A stretch of DNA of 64,000 bases from the NCBI RefSeq assembly GCF_900157305.1, contig NZ_LS974202.1:1116001-1180000 (forward strand), in the 5' to 3' direction. How positions within the stretch are numbered: position 1 is the stretch's first letter; the number at the start of each line of letters is the position of its first letter. This DNA comes from Mesotoga infera (GTDB lineage Bacteria > Thermotogota > Thermotogae > Petrotogales > Kosmotogaceae). Made by a program: the position numbers and the translations under genes. Below the pieces are notes generated by a model, which was not told where the DNA came from, ran no database searches, and saw nothing but the letters and a program-made list of their open reading frames with translations. Positions 9,363-17,266 of this stretch are shown in pieces.

Positions 9363-10364
9363 ATGAAAGCGAAAATTAAGTTCCTGCCATTGCTTCTGGC
9401 AATGATCGCGTTGTTTGTTACCAGCGCTTTTGCAACAAAGCAGTACACCGTCGTTAAGGGCGACACCCTGTGGAGCATCGCCCGGAGGTACGGCGTGGAC
9501 TGGACGGAAATCGCATCCTTCAACGGTATCGAGAACGAGTACTCCCTGAAGGTGGGGACGATTCTGAAGATTCCCCATAGCTTTTCGGAACAGACCGTTC
9601 TGATCACAAACGGCGACCACGAAATTCCGGCGGTCGTGTGCATGCCTGACGGAGACGGTCCCTTCCCGGCAGTCGTAATGCTTCATGGAACGGGTTCGAA
9701 CAAGGACGAAGCGGGCGGAGGCTATCTTTTGACAGCGCCGGCCCTTGCAAAAGCGGGGATCGCCAGCATTCGTTTCGATTTCATCGGCAACGGTGACAGC
9801 AAGGCCGACTACATAAACTACAACTTCACGTCGGCCGTATCCGACACCAACGCGGCATTCGATTATATGGCCGGACTGAAAAGTATCGACCCCAACCGCA
9901 TCGGTGTTATGGGCTGGAGCCAGGGCGGAACGATTGCCATGCTGGCCGCCGGCCATAACCGCTCCTTCCGGTCGGTAGTCTGCTGGGCAGGCGCCCCCGA
10001 TCTCAAGTTGATAGGAACGGCCGAGAACTATGAAATCGCCAAAGCCAACGGCTATTACGAACTCACCTTCGACTGGCGCCCGTCGTTGAAGCTCGGTCTT
10101 CAGTGGTTCGAAGAAGTGTATAACACTGATGTTTTGCAGGTCTTCTCTAATTCCTCCGCCCCCGTGCTGGCTATCAACGGTGCAATGGACACCGTGGTCG
10201 ATCCAGTCAACGCACAGCGCATAGTCGATGCGTCCAGTAACAAAAACTCCAGAGTACTCCTGATAGAAGGCGCGGACCATACGTTCAACATCTTCACCGG
10301 CGACATGACGGCTTTCAACAAACTCATCGCCGCGACTGTTGACTGGTTCGCAGATACTCTCTGA
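9363..10364 (+). CDS. Secreted LysM-domain alpha/beta-hydrolase
   Basis: 333 residues. A signal peptide (residues 1-24, cleavage after SAFA) is followed by one LysM domain (about 27-72; YTVVKGDTLWSIARRYGVD) that would bind peptidoglycan or chitin-like glycan. An alpha/beta-hydrolase of the dienelactone-hydrolase/acyl-esterase type follows, with nucleophile elbow GWSQGG (Ser186), an acid in MDTVVDP (about 277) and His about 306 (GADHTF); HGTGSNKD is the oxyanion loop. It is probably an esterase held at the cell envelope. The ATG at 9363 sits after GGTGAAGAG and begins the signal peptide. An intrinsic terminator follows at 10477. Substrate is unknown. Confidence 0.85.
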   Translation: MKAKIKFLPLLLAMIALFVTSAFATKQYTVVKGDTLWSIARRYGVDWTEIASFNGIENEYSLKVGTILKIPHSFSEQTVLITNGDHEIPAVVCMPDGDGPFPAVVMLHGTGSNKDEAGGGYLLTAPALAKAGIASIRFDFIGNGDSKADYINYNFTSAVSDTNAAFDYMAGLKSIDPNRIGVMGWSQGGTIAMLAAGHNRSFRSVVCWAGAPDLKLIGTAENYEIAKANGYYELTFDWRPSLKLGLQWFEEVYNTDVLQVFSNSSAPVLAINGAMDTVVDPVNAQRIVDASSNKNSRVLLIEGADHTFNIFTGDMTAFNKLIAATVDWFADTL

Positions 10365-10476
10365 CCCTTTTCATGGTGGAAGCTCGAGTTCTCAAGAATC
10401 AACGGTGATGGAAGACGCACTGCCCGATCTCTTTGTGAAGGATTCGAAGCGATACCGTCATAGACTCTCTAAAATG

Positions 10477-10507
10477 AAACGGCCGGGAAGAAACCCGGCC
10501 GTTTTTT
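10477..10507. terminator. Bidirectional intrinsic terminator
   Basis: An 11-bp perfect stem (10477-10487 with 10494-10504, core CGGCCGGG/CCCGGCCG) and loop AAGAAA, followed by a T-run on the + strand. It lies between two convergent genes and also offers a T-rich tail on the - strand. Confidence 0.85.
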
Positions 10508-10518
10508 GTCCACTTCTA

Positions 10519-12282
10519 CTATTCCACTTTGACGTTTATCGCGAAGGTCTTTATCGGGTGTACGCTCTCCCAGGGTCTCCGCAGCGAAAAGACGATCACG
10601 CACTCTCCCGGACGTTCGGCCCGGAAGGTCCATTCCACTTCATAGGGGGCCCCCGTGAGACTTTCCTTTCCAGTATCTACGACACCATGTTTTACAAAAG
10701 CCAGTGAAAGCACATTCGGGTTGGAAATCCCCACATCCCAAACGTAACCGGTGCTCCCATTTTCTTCGAGTGTCAAGCTTGCCAGCTCCCCGATTTTCAG
10801 CGAGTTGACTACCGACTGCAGCATGACGGTAGAGGGTGTCGAAGACTGAAATAGCAACGGCGTGATCAGCACATTGGGAACATATTTACGAAGAATTTCT
10901 TCGAAACTGCCGTCGCGTTTCATGCTGTCAAGCGTCTTTTGCAGACTCAAAACCGTCTCCGGGTCGGTGCCTCTGGAGGCCGCGATGTAGAAATAGTTCG
11001 TCTGGATTTCGAGCAGACGGTCTAGATTCTCCATCTGGTAACCGGCGTTCTGCACCAGTTCGCTGACGGTGAGATCGGTGAATATCGCGAGATCGGCTTC
11101 GCCGCTCATCAGCTGCCGCACGGTGTCCAGAGGATCCAGAAAACTCTTCAGATTCGTGAAGCCCAGATCTATAAGGAGCTGTTCGGTCCACCAGTCCTTT
11201 GTAGTGGCGATCGTTCCGACCTTCCTGGCTTCTTCGAGATCGGCGGGAGCTACTGACGAACCGGCCCGCCCGTAAAGGTAAGCCGTGTTCCTGCCAACCG
11301 GTCCGATCCACTCGAAGAGTGGCTTTCGAAACTCCGTCTGATCCATACTGAAGAGAAGAACGTTGGGCAGGTTCGAAGCCAGTTCATAGCCTATCGTCCA
11401 CGGAACAAGGAAGATCTCTTCTTTCATACCGTTTCGATCCATGAGCTCTCTCACTATCTCGATCACAAAGCCTTCAGGTTCTCCGTCGCCCATGTATGTA
11501 ACGGGCGGATACTCCTCAGTGAGCAGGGTATAGATACCGGGAACGGGACGGCCCGGCAGCCATTTTTCATAAAGTCCAGCAAAGTCGCCGGAACTTTTCA
11601 AACTGTCCAGCGCCTCCTGCCACATCCGAAGGGTATCGAGCGGTACATCCTTCGAGAAACCTATATAGGTCATATCGAGGTCAAGAACGATCGTAGCGTG
11701 CAACTTTGAAGATTCAGGTATGTTCTCCGTCAGATGCTTATAGACATCGTAGTTGAAGGGTGCCAGGTCGATGCCGCCCTCCAGAAGGCTCTTCAACAAA
11801 GTCGTCTCGTCGTCGAAGATCACCGTATCCAGACCCTGTTCGGCCAGGAGTTGCTGGGAGTAATACCCCCGCACGGCGCCGACTTTCCCCGCTTTTCTTG
11901 CATCGTCTATCGAACGAATGTCTCGAGAATCATCGCGGGCGTAAAGGTATGTGGGTGTTACCGCGATAGGACCTACCCAGTTGAACTGGGATTTCCGCTG
12001 CGGGGTGAATACTAGCGTGGGCAGGGCGTACTCACCACCGTCCTGCAGCTTCGTGTAAGCCTCTTCAAAGGGCATAGCGACCATTTCCGCTTCAAGCCCG
12101 AATTCAGACGAGAGCAATTTTACAAGTTCGACCGCAAGACCCTTGAGCGAGCCATTTTCCTCGTAGCTGAAGGGGCTGTAAGACGGGTTGACGAGAAAGG
12201 TCACCCCCCGCGCCATCGCCATGGAAAGCGGGAGAGACGCTAACAACAGAAGAAAAAGTATCCTGCGCGAAATTCGCTTCAC
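10519..12282 (-). CDS. Tandem SBP_bac_3 solute-binding protein fused to a chagasin-like inhibitor
   Basis: 587 residues: signal peptide (1-25), two consecutive amino-acid-type periplasmic binding domains (about 26-245 and 250-470, each with the YSPFSYEENG/YPPVTYMGDGEPEGF start and a GTVRGYY/VGTIATTKDWW-type hinge region), then a C-terminal domain (about 485-587). That last domain carries the three loops of chagasin/I42 cysteine-protease inhibitors: NGSTGYVW, a glycine-containing middle loop and RRPWE. The GTG start follows GGGAGGCGATGAA. No permease gene is adjacent, so the binding domains may act as a sensor or scavenger. The domain order is directly visible; the inhibitor activity is inferred from motifs. 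Confidence 0.75.
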   Translation of the reverse strand: MKRISRRILFLLLLASLPLSMAMARGVTFLVNPSYSPFSYEENGSLKGLAVELVKLLSSEFGLEAEMVAMPFEEAYTKLQDGGEYALPTLVFTPQRKSQFNWVGPIAVTPTYLYARDDSRDIRSIDDARKAGKVGAVRGYYSQQLLAEQGLDTVIFDDETTLLKSLLEGGIDLAPFNYDVYKHLTENIPESSKLHATIVLDLDMTYIGFSKDVPLDTLRMWQEALDSLKSSGDFAGLYEKWLPGRPVPGIYTLLTEEYPPVTYMGDGEPEGFVIEIVRELMDRNGMKEEIFLVPWTIGYELASNLPNVLLFSMDQTEFRKPLFEWIGPVGRNTAYLYGRAGSSVAPADLEEARKVGTIATTKDWWTEQLLIDLGFTNLKSFLDPLDTVRQLMSGEADLAIFTDLTVSELVQNAGYQMENLDRLLEIQTNYFYIAASRGTDPETVLSLQKTLDSMKRDGSFEEILRKYVPNVLITPLLFQSSTPSTVMLQSVVNSLKIGELASLTLEENGSTGYVWDVGISNPNVLSLAFVKHGVVDTGKESLTGAPYEVEWTFRAERPGECVIVFSLRRPWESVHPIKTFAINVKVE

Positions 12283-12641
12283 TTCATCGCCTCCCTTTTC
12301 AAACCTTTTTCAAGGCATTAATACAATATATCACACAAATATGCGACAACAGAAAGGAAATCTTGTTATGGAACAGGGTAAATATATACAACTGACTCCT
12401 ACACGCCTCAACTTGCAAGTTGCGAACTATACCACCTGGAACGGTGGTGGATTGTGGGTAAGAGCAAAAGAACCGTTGTTGGTGGTGAGTTGGCGCAGCG
12501 TCGGAACGATGGATGCAGGATCGGTGCCCGGCATGCGGGAAGGAGGATCGATATCCAGAGCGGCTAATGTCTCTTCTCACTGTCCAATCCGTGTCATGAT
12601 AATATCTTTTATGGTTCCATAAATGCAACGGAGGTCAAACA
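12283..12641. promoter_or_regulatory. Intergenic region with two palindromes
   Basis: The gap lies between two divergent genes. It contains a perfect 14-bp palindrome, CAACTTGCAAGTTG (12409-12422), and a short hairpin ACCACC/GGTGGT (12431-12448). These could be an operator or an RNA element for either gene. AT-rich sequence near 12315-12350 is likely to hold the leftward promoter. I see no convincing coding sequence. Confidence 0.35.
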
Positions 12642-13253
12642 ATGGAACTGATATATGCGACTACCAACATAAGCAAAATAGAATATATGCGAAGAATGCT
12701 AGACGGTCTGGGGATCGATATACTCGCGCCGGACAGGGATATCGCGCTCCCGGAGGTACCCGAGGAAGGCGACACCCCGGCTGAAAATGCGTACTTAAAG
12801 GCTCAAGCGTATTATGAAGCGATCGGAAGACCTCTCTTTTCATGCGATTCAGGTCTCTACATACAGGGTCTAGATGAGAAGAGACAACCCGACCCGAGAG
12901 TCAGAAGAGTCAACGGCAGAGAATTGAGCGACGAAGAAATGATTGAGTATTACTCGAAACTCGTCAAGGAGCTCGGAGGAATGGCGAGGGCGAGTTACAG
13001 AAACGCGATCTGCCTTATTATTGATCATGAGAAAGTCATAACTTACGATGGGGAAGACCTGGCCGAGAGTTTCCTTCTCGTCGATAAGCCACACGCGATA
13101 AGAAAACCCGGCTTTCCCCTCGACTCTCTATCGGTAGAAATCGGCAGCGGCGAGTACTTCGTCGAGCTCTATGAAAAGGGAATGATCAACAGCAATGGTT
13201 GCGATGCGGGTTTCAGGAAGTTCTTCACTAACTTAAGCCACAACTTCAGATAA
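12642..13253 (+). CDS. RdgB/HAM1-like nucleoside triphosphate pyrophosphatase
   Basis: 203 residues, the normal length for this family. The N-terminal YATTNISKIEYMRRML matches the (T/S)xNxxK nucleotide-binding start, and SCDSGLYI is the conserved DSG metal-binding segment. Such enzymes hydrolyse ITP, dITP and XTP to monophosphates, cleansing the nucleotide pool in the cytoplasm. The C-terminal part (KPHAIRKPGFP, GFRKFF) is more divergent than in RdgB itself, so it may be a paralogue with other specificity. The ATG follows GGAGGTC. It appears monocistronic. Confidence 0.72.
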   Translation: MELIYATTNISKIEYMRRMLDGLGIDILAPDRDIALPEVPEEGDTPAENAYLKAQAYYEAIGRPLFSCDSGLYIQGLDEKRQPDPRVRRVNGRELSDEEMIEYYSKLVKELGGMARASYRNAICLIIDHEKVITYDGEDLAESFLLVDKPHAIRKPGFPLDSLSVEIGSGEYFVELYEKGMINSNGCDAGFRKFFTNLSHNFR

Positions 13254-13471
13254 TCCAAGCTCACACAATTTTTTAGCCATGGTGACCCAACAAGATACGG
13301 TGAGAAAAGTGAATTCGCAACTCGAGAATTCAATTTCTCAGCCAGAATGTGGATTAAATGGGCTTGTTTGAGGATCAGCAAAAGCAAAACAGAAGCATAT
13401 AATAACAGTGGCATTATCTGTCGCCTTAAGGAGACGGTTTTTGCTCGCTATATTACCGTGGAGGTGATCAA

Positions 13472-13576
13472 ATGATGATAATTGCCAGCTTAATCCCACT
13501 CTTTATCGTAGGTTTTGTTATTGCCGAGATTGTTGTAATAATCTACTCGTTGGCGCTGATCATAAAGTATTTTTAG
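13472..13576 (+). CDS. 34-residue predicted membrane peptide
   Basis: A short frame beginning ATG ATG with a near-perfect ribosome site just upstream (GGAGGTGATC, 13460-13469). The peptide starts MMIIASLIPLFIVGFVIAEI and is almost wholly hydrophobic, ending in LIIKYF: a single membrane helix with a basic C-terminal end. The strong ribosome site and membrane character support a real small protein. Function is unknown. Nothing else coding is seen between 13254 and 13784. Confidence 0.5.
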   Translation: MMIIASLIPLFIVGFVIAEIVVIIYSLALIIKYF

Positions 13577-13784
13577 AAACTGAAATTAACGGGTGGGCGC
13601 TGCCGCCTTCAGTCAGAAACTGTACTGGAATTCTCGATTGTGCAATCTGATCTATCGGATTCTGGAACAGTTATCCCCGGCGACAATCCAGGCAGCGTCT
13701 AGAGGTCCAAACATCTTTGTTGTGCAGAATATATGAAACTCCAATTCCACCAGCCGCTTCTATACAAACCAGTGTCGTAGCTGG

Positions 13785-14250
13785 CTACCTGATCCGATAG
13801 GCGGTGTTGTGTGGTTCGGGCTTTCCAACTCGCAGAAGGCAGTCGCGATTCGCCACACGTGCGTTCGACGCATCGTCGTCCCAGCTACCACCACGCACCC
13901 CCCGGCCGGAACCAGCTGTACTGTTGTACGGATTAGTCTGCGCAGAACTGGAGTAATCTCCATACCAGTCGCTGCACCATTCCCACACGTTACCCGACAT
14001 ATCGTATATTCCAAGCTCGTTCGGCGCCTTCTTCCCAACTTCCTGGGGTTGTCTCCCTGAATTGTCTTTGTACCAGGCAACATCACCGACGTTATCGCTC
14101 CCTGCGTACTTGTATCCCTCAGTTTTGTTTCCGCCTCTGGCCGCGTATTCCCATTCGGCTTCTGTCGGCAATCTGTATCCGAGTACCTTTGTTATGTCTG
14201 TCGTTACTCTGCCGTCTTTGTCCAGTAGGTTTCCGTTGCTGTCGTACGCT
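13785..14250 (-). pseudogene. Formylglycine-generating enzyme (SUMF1/FGE-sulfatase) gene, 5' truncated
   Basis: About 155 codons match the C-terminal half of FGE-sulfatase domain proteins. AYDSNGNLLDKDGRV leads into RLPTEAEWEYAARGG, then NVWEWCSDWYG, RGGSWDDDASNAR and the terminal YRIR. Just upstream of AYDSNG the frame breaks (the preceding sequence is in another phase and unrelated), so the N-terminal half and the start are missing. In intact members the domain oxidises a sulfatase cysteine to formylglycine or acts in other maturation roles. The remnant lies beside rearranged DNA and is probably not functional. Confidence 0.75.
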
Positions 14251-14389
14251 TGCTGATTCGTTTATCCACACTTCTGGATCCAGGAGTCGATGTGACAGGG
14301 TCAGCATCTTTCTGTGGATGCCTTATAGCTCATATAAAGAATATAATCTATTTAGAAGACCTGATCCCGTCTTTTTGAAAGGAGATGAA

Positions 14390-15082
14390 ATGATGAAAGC
14401 AGTTGTCTTCAATGGTAGCCCAAGGATGGAAAGAGGCTTCACTTCAAGACTGTTATCTCCGCTCCTGAAAGGAATTCAAAGTGTGGGATGTGATACCGAA
14501 CTCTTCTATACCAGCACTATTTCACCACGACCTTGTAGTTGCGGGACTATGCACTGCTGGGACAAAGAACCGGGAATCTGTTGCATAAATGATAGTTTGC
14601 AGCCGATTTATCAGAAGATCAAAGAATCTGAGATTCTCATTCTGGCTGCTCCGGTTTACATTCCTCTGCCGGGAGAGATGCAGAATCTCATAAACAGGCT
14701 ATGTCCTATGATAGATCCAGTGCTTGCCATTGTCGATGGCAGGACGAGAGCAAAGATGAGAGCCGGATGGAAGACGGAGAAGATTGTGCTGATATCCACA
14801 GGCGGCTGGTGGGAAAAGGAAAATTTCGACACTCTCATAAGAATCGTGCGTGAAATCGCGGAAAATGCGAACATAGTGTTTTCCGGAGCGATAATCAGGC
14901 CGCATGTTCACCTAATGTTTGACAGGGGAAAGCCAACAGATGAGGGGAAAGAGATACTCCTCAAAGTCGAGGAGGCGGGTCAAGAACTTGTGAGAAAAGG
15001 GACAATAGATGATGCTCTTCTAAACTTCATTAGCCGGCCGCTCGTCTCTCATCAGAGATTCATCGAAACCTGGAACAGTTGA
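14390..15082 (+). CDS. NAD(P)H-dependent FMN reductase-like flavoprotein
   Basis: 230 residues of flavodoxin fold. The N-terminal MKAVVFNGSPRMERGFT is the FMN phosphate-binding loop, and CSCGTMHCWDKEPGICC (about residues 45-63) is the cysteine-rich segment of the Isf/WrbA-like multimeric flavoproteins, which may carry a cluster or disulphide. LAAPVYIPLPGEMQNLINRL is the typical FMN ring contact helix. AAAGGAG (14378-14384) precedes two adjacent ATG codons at 14390 and 14393; either may start translation. It is probably a cytoplasmic quinone, flavin or metal reductase. It is not in an evident operon. Confidence 0.8.
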   Translation: MMKAVVFNGSPRMERGFTSRLLSPLLKGIQSVGCDTELFYTSTISPRPCSCGTMHCWDKEPGICCINDSLQPIYQKIKESEILILAAPVYIPLPGEMQNLINRLCPMIDPVLAIVDGRTRAKMRAGWKTEKIVLISTGGWWEKENFDTLIRIVREIAENANIVFSGAIIRPHVHLMFDRGKPTDEGKEILLKVEEAGQELVRKGTIDDALLNFISRPLVSHQRFIETWNS

Positions 15083-15309
15083 AGGATTTTCTGGAAAATG
15101 CTTTTTCGTGAATTCAAACGGATAAATATGAGAAGAATTCGCAGCCAGTGAAGACTTCGCCAGTATCACTCCGCGGGACCAATTACCCGGTGGCTCATTT
15201 TGTCTCACAAATCGCCCTCAGACCCCGACAAATCGTAGCGCTCTCGCAGGGAAGATAGATCGCGATCCCTCTAAGCAGCGTTGGCTGAACCACTATGTCG
15301 TATTCTTTT

Positions 15310-15570
15310 TTATTCAGCGTCGTCGTCTTTGAGCTCAATCTTCTGCGAAGCTTCAAGCTTCTCAACTATAGACCCTTTCAGAGAGATCATATGTGAAGCT
15401 AATACCAGGAACATCAAAAAGAGCTCAATGAACAGGAAAGCTAACACATTCAATAAGAGGATAAACAGGACTGGGACAATGAAGTACACAATTTGCTCGC
15501 GGTAGATCACACAAAAAATTGTTGCTAAGAAAAGCAGAGCGCTCACAATGAACAGTACTATCACCTCCAC
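15310..15570 (-). CDS. Small two-helix membrane protein downstream of the toxin gene
   Basis: 86 residues from a GTG (an internal GTG two codons later, after GGTGGAG, is equally likely). Two hydrophobic segments (about 5-22 and 27-60) and a charged tail ending KDDDAE. It begins 8 bases after the stop of the Gp49-like gene and is probably co-transcribed with it. I recognise no family. An accessory role to the toxin is only a guess from position. Confidence 0.45.
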   Translation of the reverse strand: MEVIVLFIVSALLFLATIFCVIYREQIVYFIVPVLFILLLNVLAFLFIELFLMFLVLASHMISLKGSIVEKLEASQKIELKDDDAE

Positions 15571-15578
15571 CAGCAGAA

Positions 15579-16031
15579 TTACTTATGCTTCTCAAAGTAC
15601 TCCTGATACCTGGAAAGAGCAACCTTTATATCCTTATTTTGCCTCTTGTCGTCTGACTTAAAGCACGCATTGAGAAACACAACTTTTTTGTTCTTGGAAT
15701 CAACCGAGAAGTAGACTCTTAGGTGCTTTCTCAGTTTGCTTGAATACTCTCTCAACTCATACAACTTGTCTCCTTGCTCAACTTTCTTGATCTTTGGCTT
15801 CTTACCCTTTATCATTTCGACCTGCAAGCCTTTGCCTCCCTGGAGCCTCTCGATGATATTGACAATATTCTCTGCTGTAGATGGGTCTGATTTTACCAGT
15901 TCCAAAATAAATCCCCCGACAAAATCGCGGTTTATGTCTTCATCAAACAAGTAAACGGAATAATCCTTCCATAGAAGCAATTCTTCTGAACCCTTTGTGG
16001 AGCTTACTTGCGTGAATTTCTTGTCTTTCAT
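15579..16031 (-). CDS. HigB/Gp49-like (RelE-superfamily) toxin
   Basis: 150 residues from an ATG preceded by GGAGGTGATT. The C-terminal two-thirds (KLYELREYSSKLRKHLRVYF, then KKVVFLNACFKSDDKRQ and ALSRYQEYFEKHK) match the phage-derived Gp49-like/HigB family of ribosome-dependent mRNA interferases: LYELRE, an arginine-containing strand, a KK-type loop and a final helix. The N-terminal 40 residues are extra. The likely antitoxin is the divergent XRE gene at 16439 rather than a downstream gene, which is unusual for HigBA. Toxicity is inferred from the family only. Confidence 0.65.
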   Translation of the reverse strand: MKDKKFTQVSSTKGSEELLLWKDYSVYLFDEDINRDFVGGFILELVKSDPSTAENIVNIIERLQGGKGLQVEMIKGKKPKIKKVEQGDKLYELREYSSKLRKHLRVYFSVDSKNKKVVFLNACFKSDDKRQNKDIKVALSRYQEYFEKHK

Positions 16032-16207
16032 ACAATCACCTCCAGCAGGATCTTCGAAAATATTATACACGTTCCGGGTCCAAAAGTCAAGGGCCATTTT
16101 TTACATTAGTAATATTGGGCCCACTCAACATTATTATATAAAGCCCTATAATTCTTATATAATAAGGATCATACTAAAAGATAAGCACATAGGTGAGTTA
16201 TAATAAA

Positions 16208-16275
16208 AGTAATACAAAAGTTATATATAATGAAAAGTAATACTTGGGTTATATATAATAAGAAGTAATACTTAA
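16208..16275. repeat. 28-bp direct repeats between divergent toxin and antitoxin genes
   Basis: AGTAATAC recurs at 16208, 16236 and 16264, exactly 28 bases apart. The first two units share AGTAATAC followed by GTTATATATAAT; the third is partial. They lie in an AT-rich 400-base gap and are placed like binding sites for the XRE protein or an iteron-like element. Confidence 0.6.
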
Positions 16276-16367
16276 GTATGTCATACCAAAAAAATAGATA
16301 TCCTAAGGAAGATTTATAGTTAGCACTTGTAGTAGTAATAAAGATAGAAACCAAACCAGTATAGGTA

Positions 16368-16396
16368 TTGATTTATATTATCATATGTGATAATAT
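16368..16396 (+). promoter_or_regulatory. Promoter with overlapping inverted repeat for the XRE gene
   Basis: TTGATT (16368-16373) and TAATAT (16391-16396) with a 17-bp spacer. Inside it TTATCA (16378-16383) and TGATAA (16388-16393) form an inverted repeat, as expected for an autoregulatory operator. Confidence 0.5.
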
Positions 16397-16438
16397 ACTG
16401 ATGTAAGTGAGTAATTAATCTAGAAGGTGGTGTTATAG

Positions 16439-16855
16439 ATGACAGGATTCGATAAACTCAAGGCTAATCTTATGAAGAATTCGGAGTTTGCAGCAATTTA
16501 TAATGAGAAGAAACCACTGAGAAACTTCATAGATGAACTGATCGAACTCAGAGTCGAAAAAGGTATGACCCAAAAGGACCTTAGCGAACTCACAGGTATA
16601 AGCGTTCCGAATATCTCCAGGATAGAGTCTGGGAAACAGAATTTATCGTACAAAATGATGTACAAGCTAGTGAGTGCCCTCGGCGGCAAGATAGCTCTCA
16701 CTCCAAAAGCGGATAACTACATTAAGCTGTCCGAAGAGGCTTCAGAAATGCTCACTGAACTGAGCCAGCAGGCAGACACCACCCCGGAGGAGTTTCTGAA
16801 TTCTCTTATAGAAAAGGCCGCCAAGGATTCCACAGCTGCCGGTGTGAAAGGCTAA
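16439..16855 (+). CDS. XRE-family HTH protein, probable HigA-like antitoxin
   Basis: 138 residues. A helix-turn-helix of the HTH_3 type spans about residues 32-85 (RVEKGMTQKDLSELTGISVP, then NISRIESGKQNLSYKMM). The N-terminal 30 residues resemble the leader helix of HigA antitoxins, and the C-terminal 45 residues are acidic and helical. ATG at 16439 with AAGGTGGTG upstream. It probably neutralises the divergent Gp49-like toxin and represses both promoters through the inverted repeat and the 28-bp repeats in the shared gap. Confidence 0.7.
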   Translation: MTGFDKLKANLMKNSEFAAIYNEKKPLRNFIDELIELRVEKGMTQKDLSELTGISVPNISRIESGKQNLSYKMMYKLVSALGGKIALTPKADNYIKLSEEASEMLTELSQQADTTPEEFLNSLIEKAAKDSTAAGVKG

Positions 16856-17099
16856 AAGCCTGGTGACGAAAGTGATTGTTGCCTATCACCACTACTTGTC
16901 GATAATTTCGACTCATAGGCAAGGTGAATAGATCGTCCGTCAAGATTGGCGGGTTTGATTTAACCGGTTTTGTGAAAACCACAAAAGATGCCTTTATAGT
17001 TCCCTCGAATGATCCTGAATGAAGTCCCGGTGGCATTCATTGTCTGCCAGAAAACTTGCCGATCTGGTCAAAACTTCGCTGCAGATGTTCTTTCCTTTT

Positions 17100-17122
17100 C
17101 ACATTTCAGGTTGGTGTTGACA
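17100..17122 (-). mobile_element. IS21-family end remnant
   Basis: 23 bases (CACATTTCAGG then TTGGTGTTGACA) match 20 of 23 positions of the sequence just after the IstB pseudogene at 34275-34297. A TGTCAACA terminus read on the - strand suits an IS21-type end. No transposase gene is attached here. Confidence 0.5.
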
Positions 17123-17180
17123 TGAACTTCTGAGATTGAAGACCATTATGGGCTAGTTCATGAGTTATGAGGAAGAATCC
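17123..17180 (-). mobile_element. ISL3-type end remnant, inverted
   Basis: On the - strand this reads ATTCTTCCTCATAACTCATG then AACTAGCCCATAATGGTCTTC, matching the left end of the ISL3 element at 44534-44600 with a few changes. It directly abuts the IS21 end remnant, so this is layered IS debris. Apart from these two scars I see nothing coding between 16856 and 17266. Confidence 0.65.
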
Positions 17181-17266
17181 GCAATAGCCTGCCCTGATGA
17201 GCCTGTCCTGAAGTGTTCCTATTCAGGGTTTCTATTCAGGGTCATCCCGTGGTGTCCCCGTACTGT

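Noticed and set aside
9249-10280. 343-codon frame on the - strand
   Set aside because: Opposite the LysM-hydrolase gene, whose signal peptide, domains and catalytic residues are unambiguous.
12400-12450. T-box riboswitch
   Set aside because: A GGTGG-like string is present, but there is no T-box core sequence, specifier loop or terminator, and no aminoacyl-tRNA gene follows.
12188-12628. Open frames on both strands in the gap before the ITPase-like gene
   Set aside because: No ribosome sites, basic low-complexity peptides and overlap with a signal-peptide-coding region on the other strand.
16208-16275. CRISPR or plasmid-type origin iterons
   Set aside because: Repeats are contiguous without spacers and no replication or Cas gene is near; an operator role between two TA genes is simpler.
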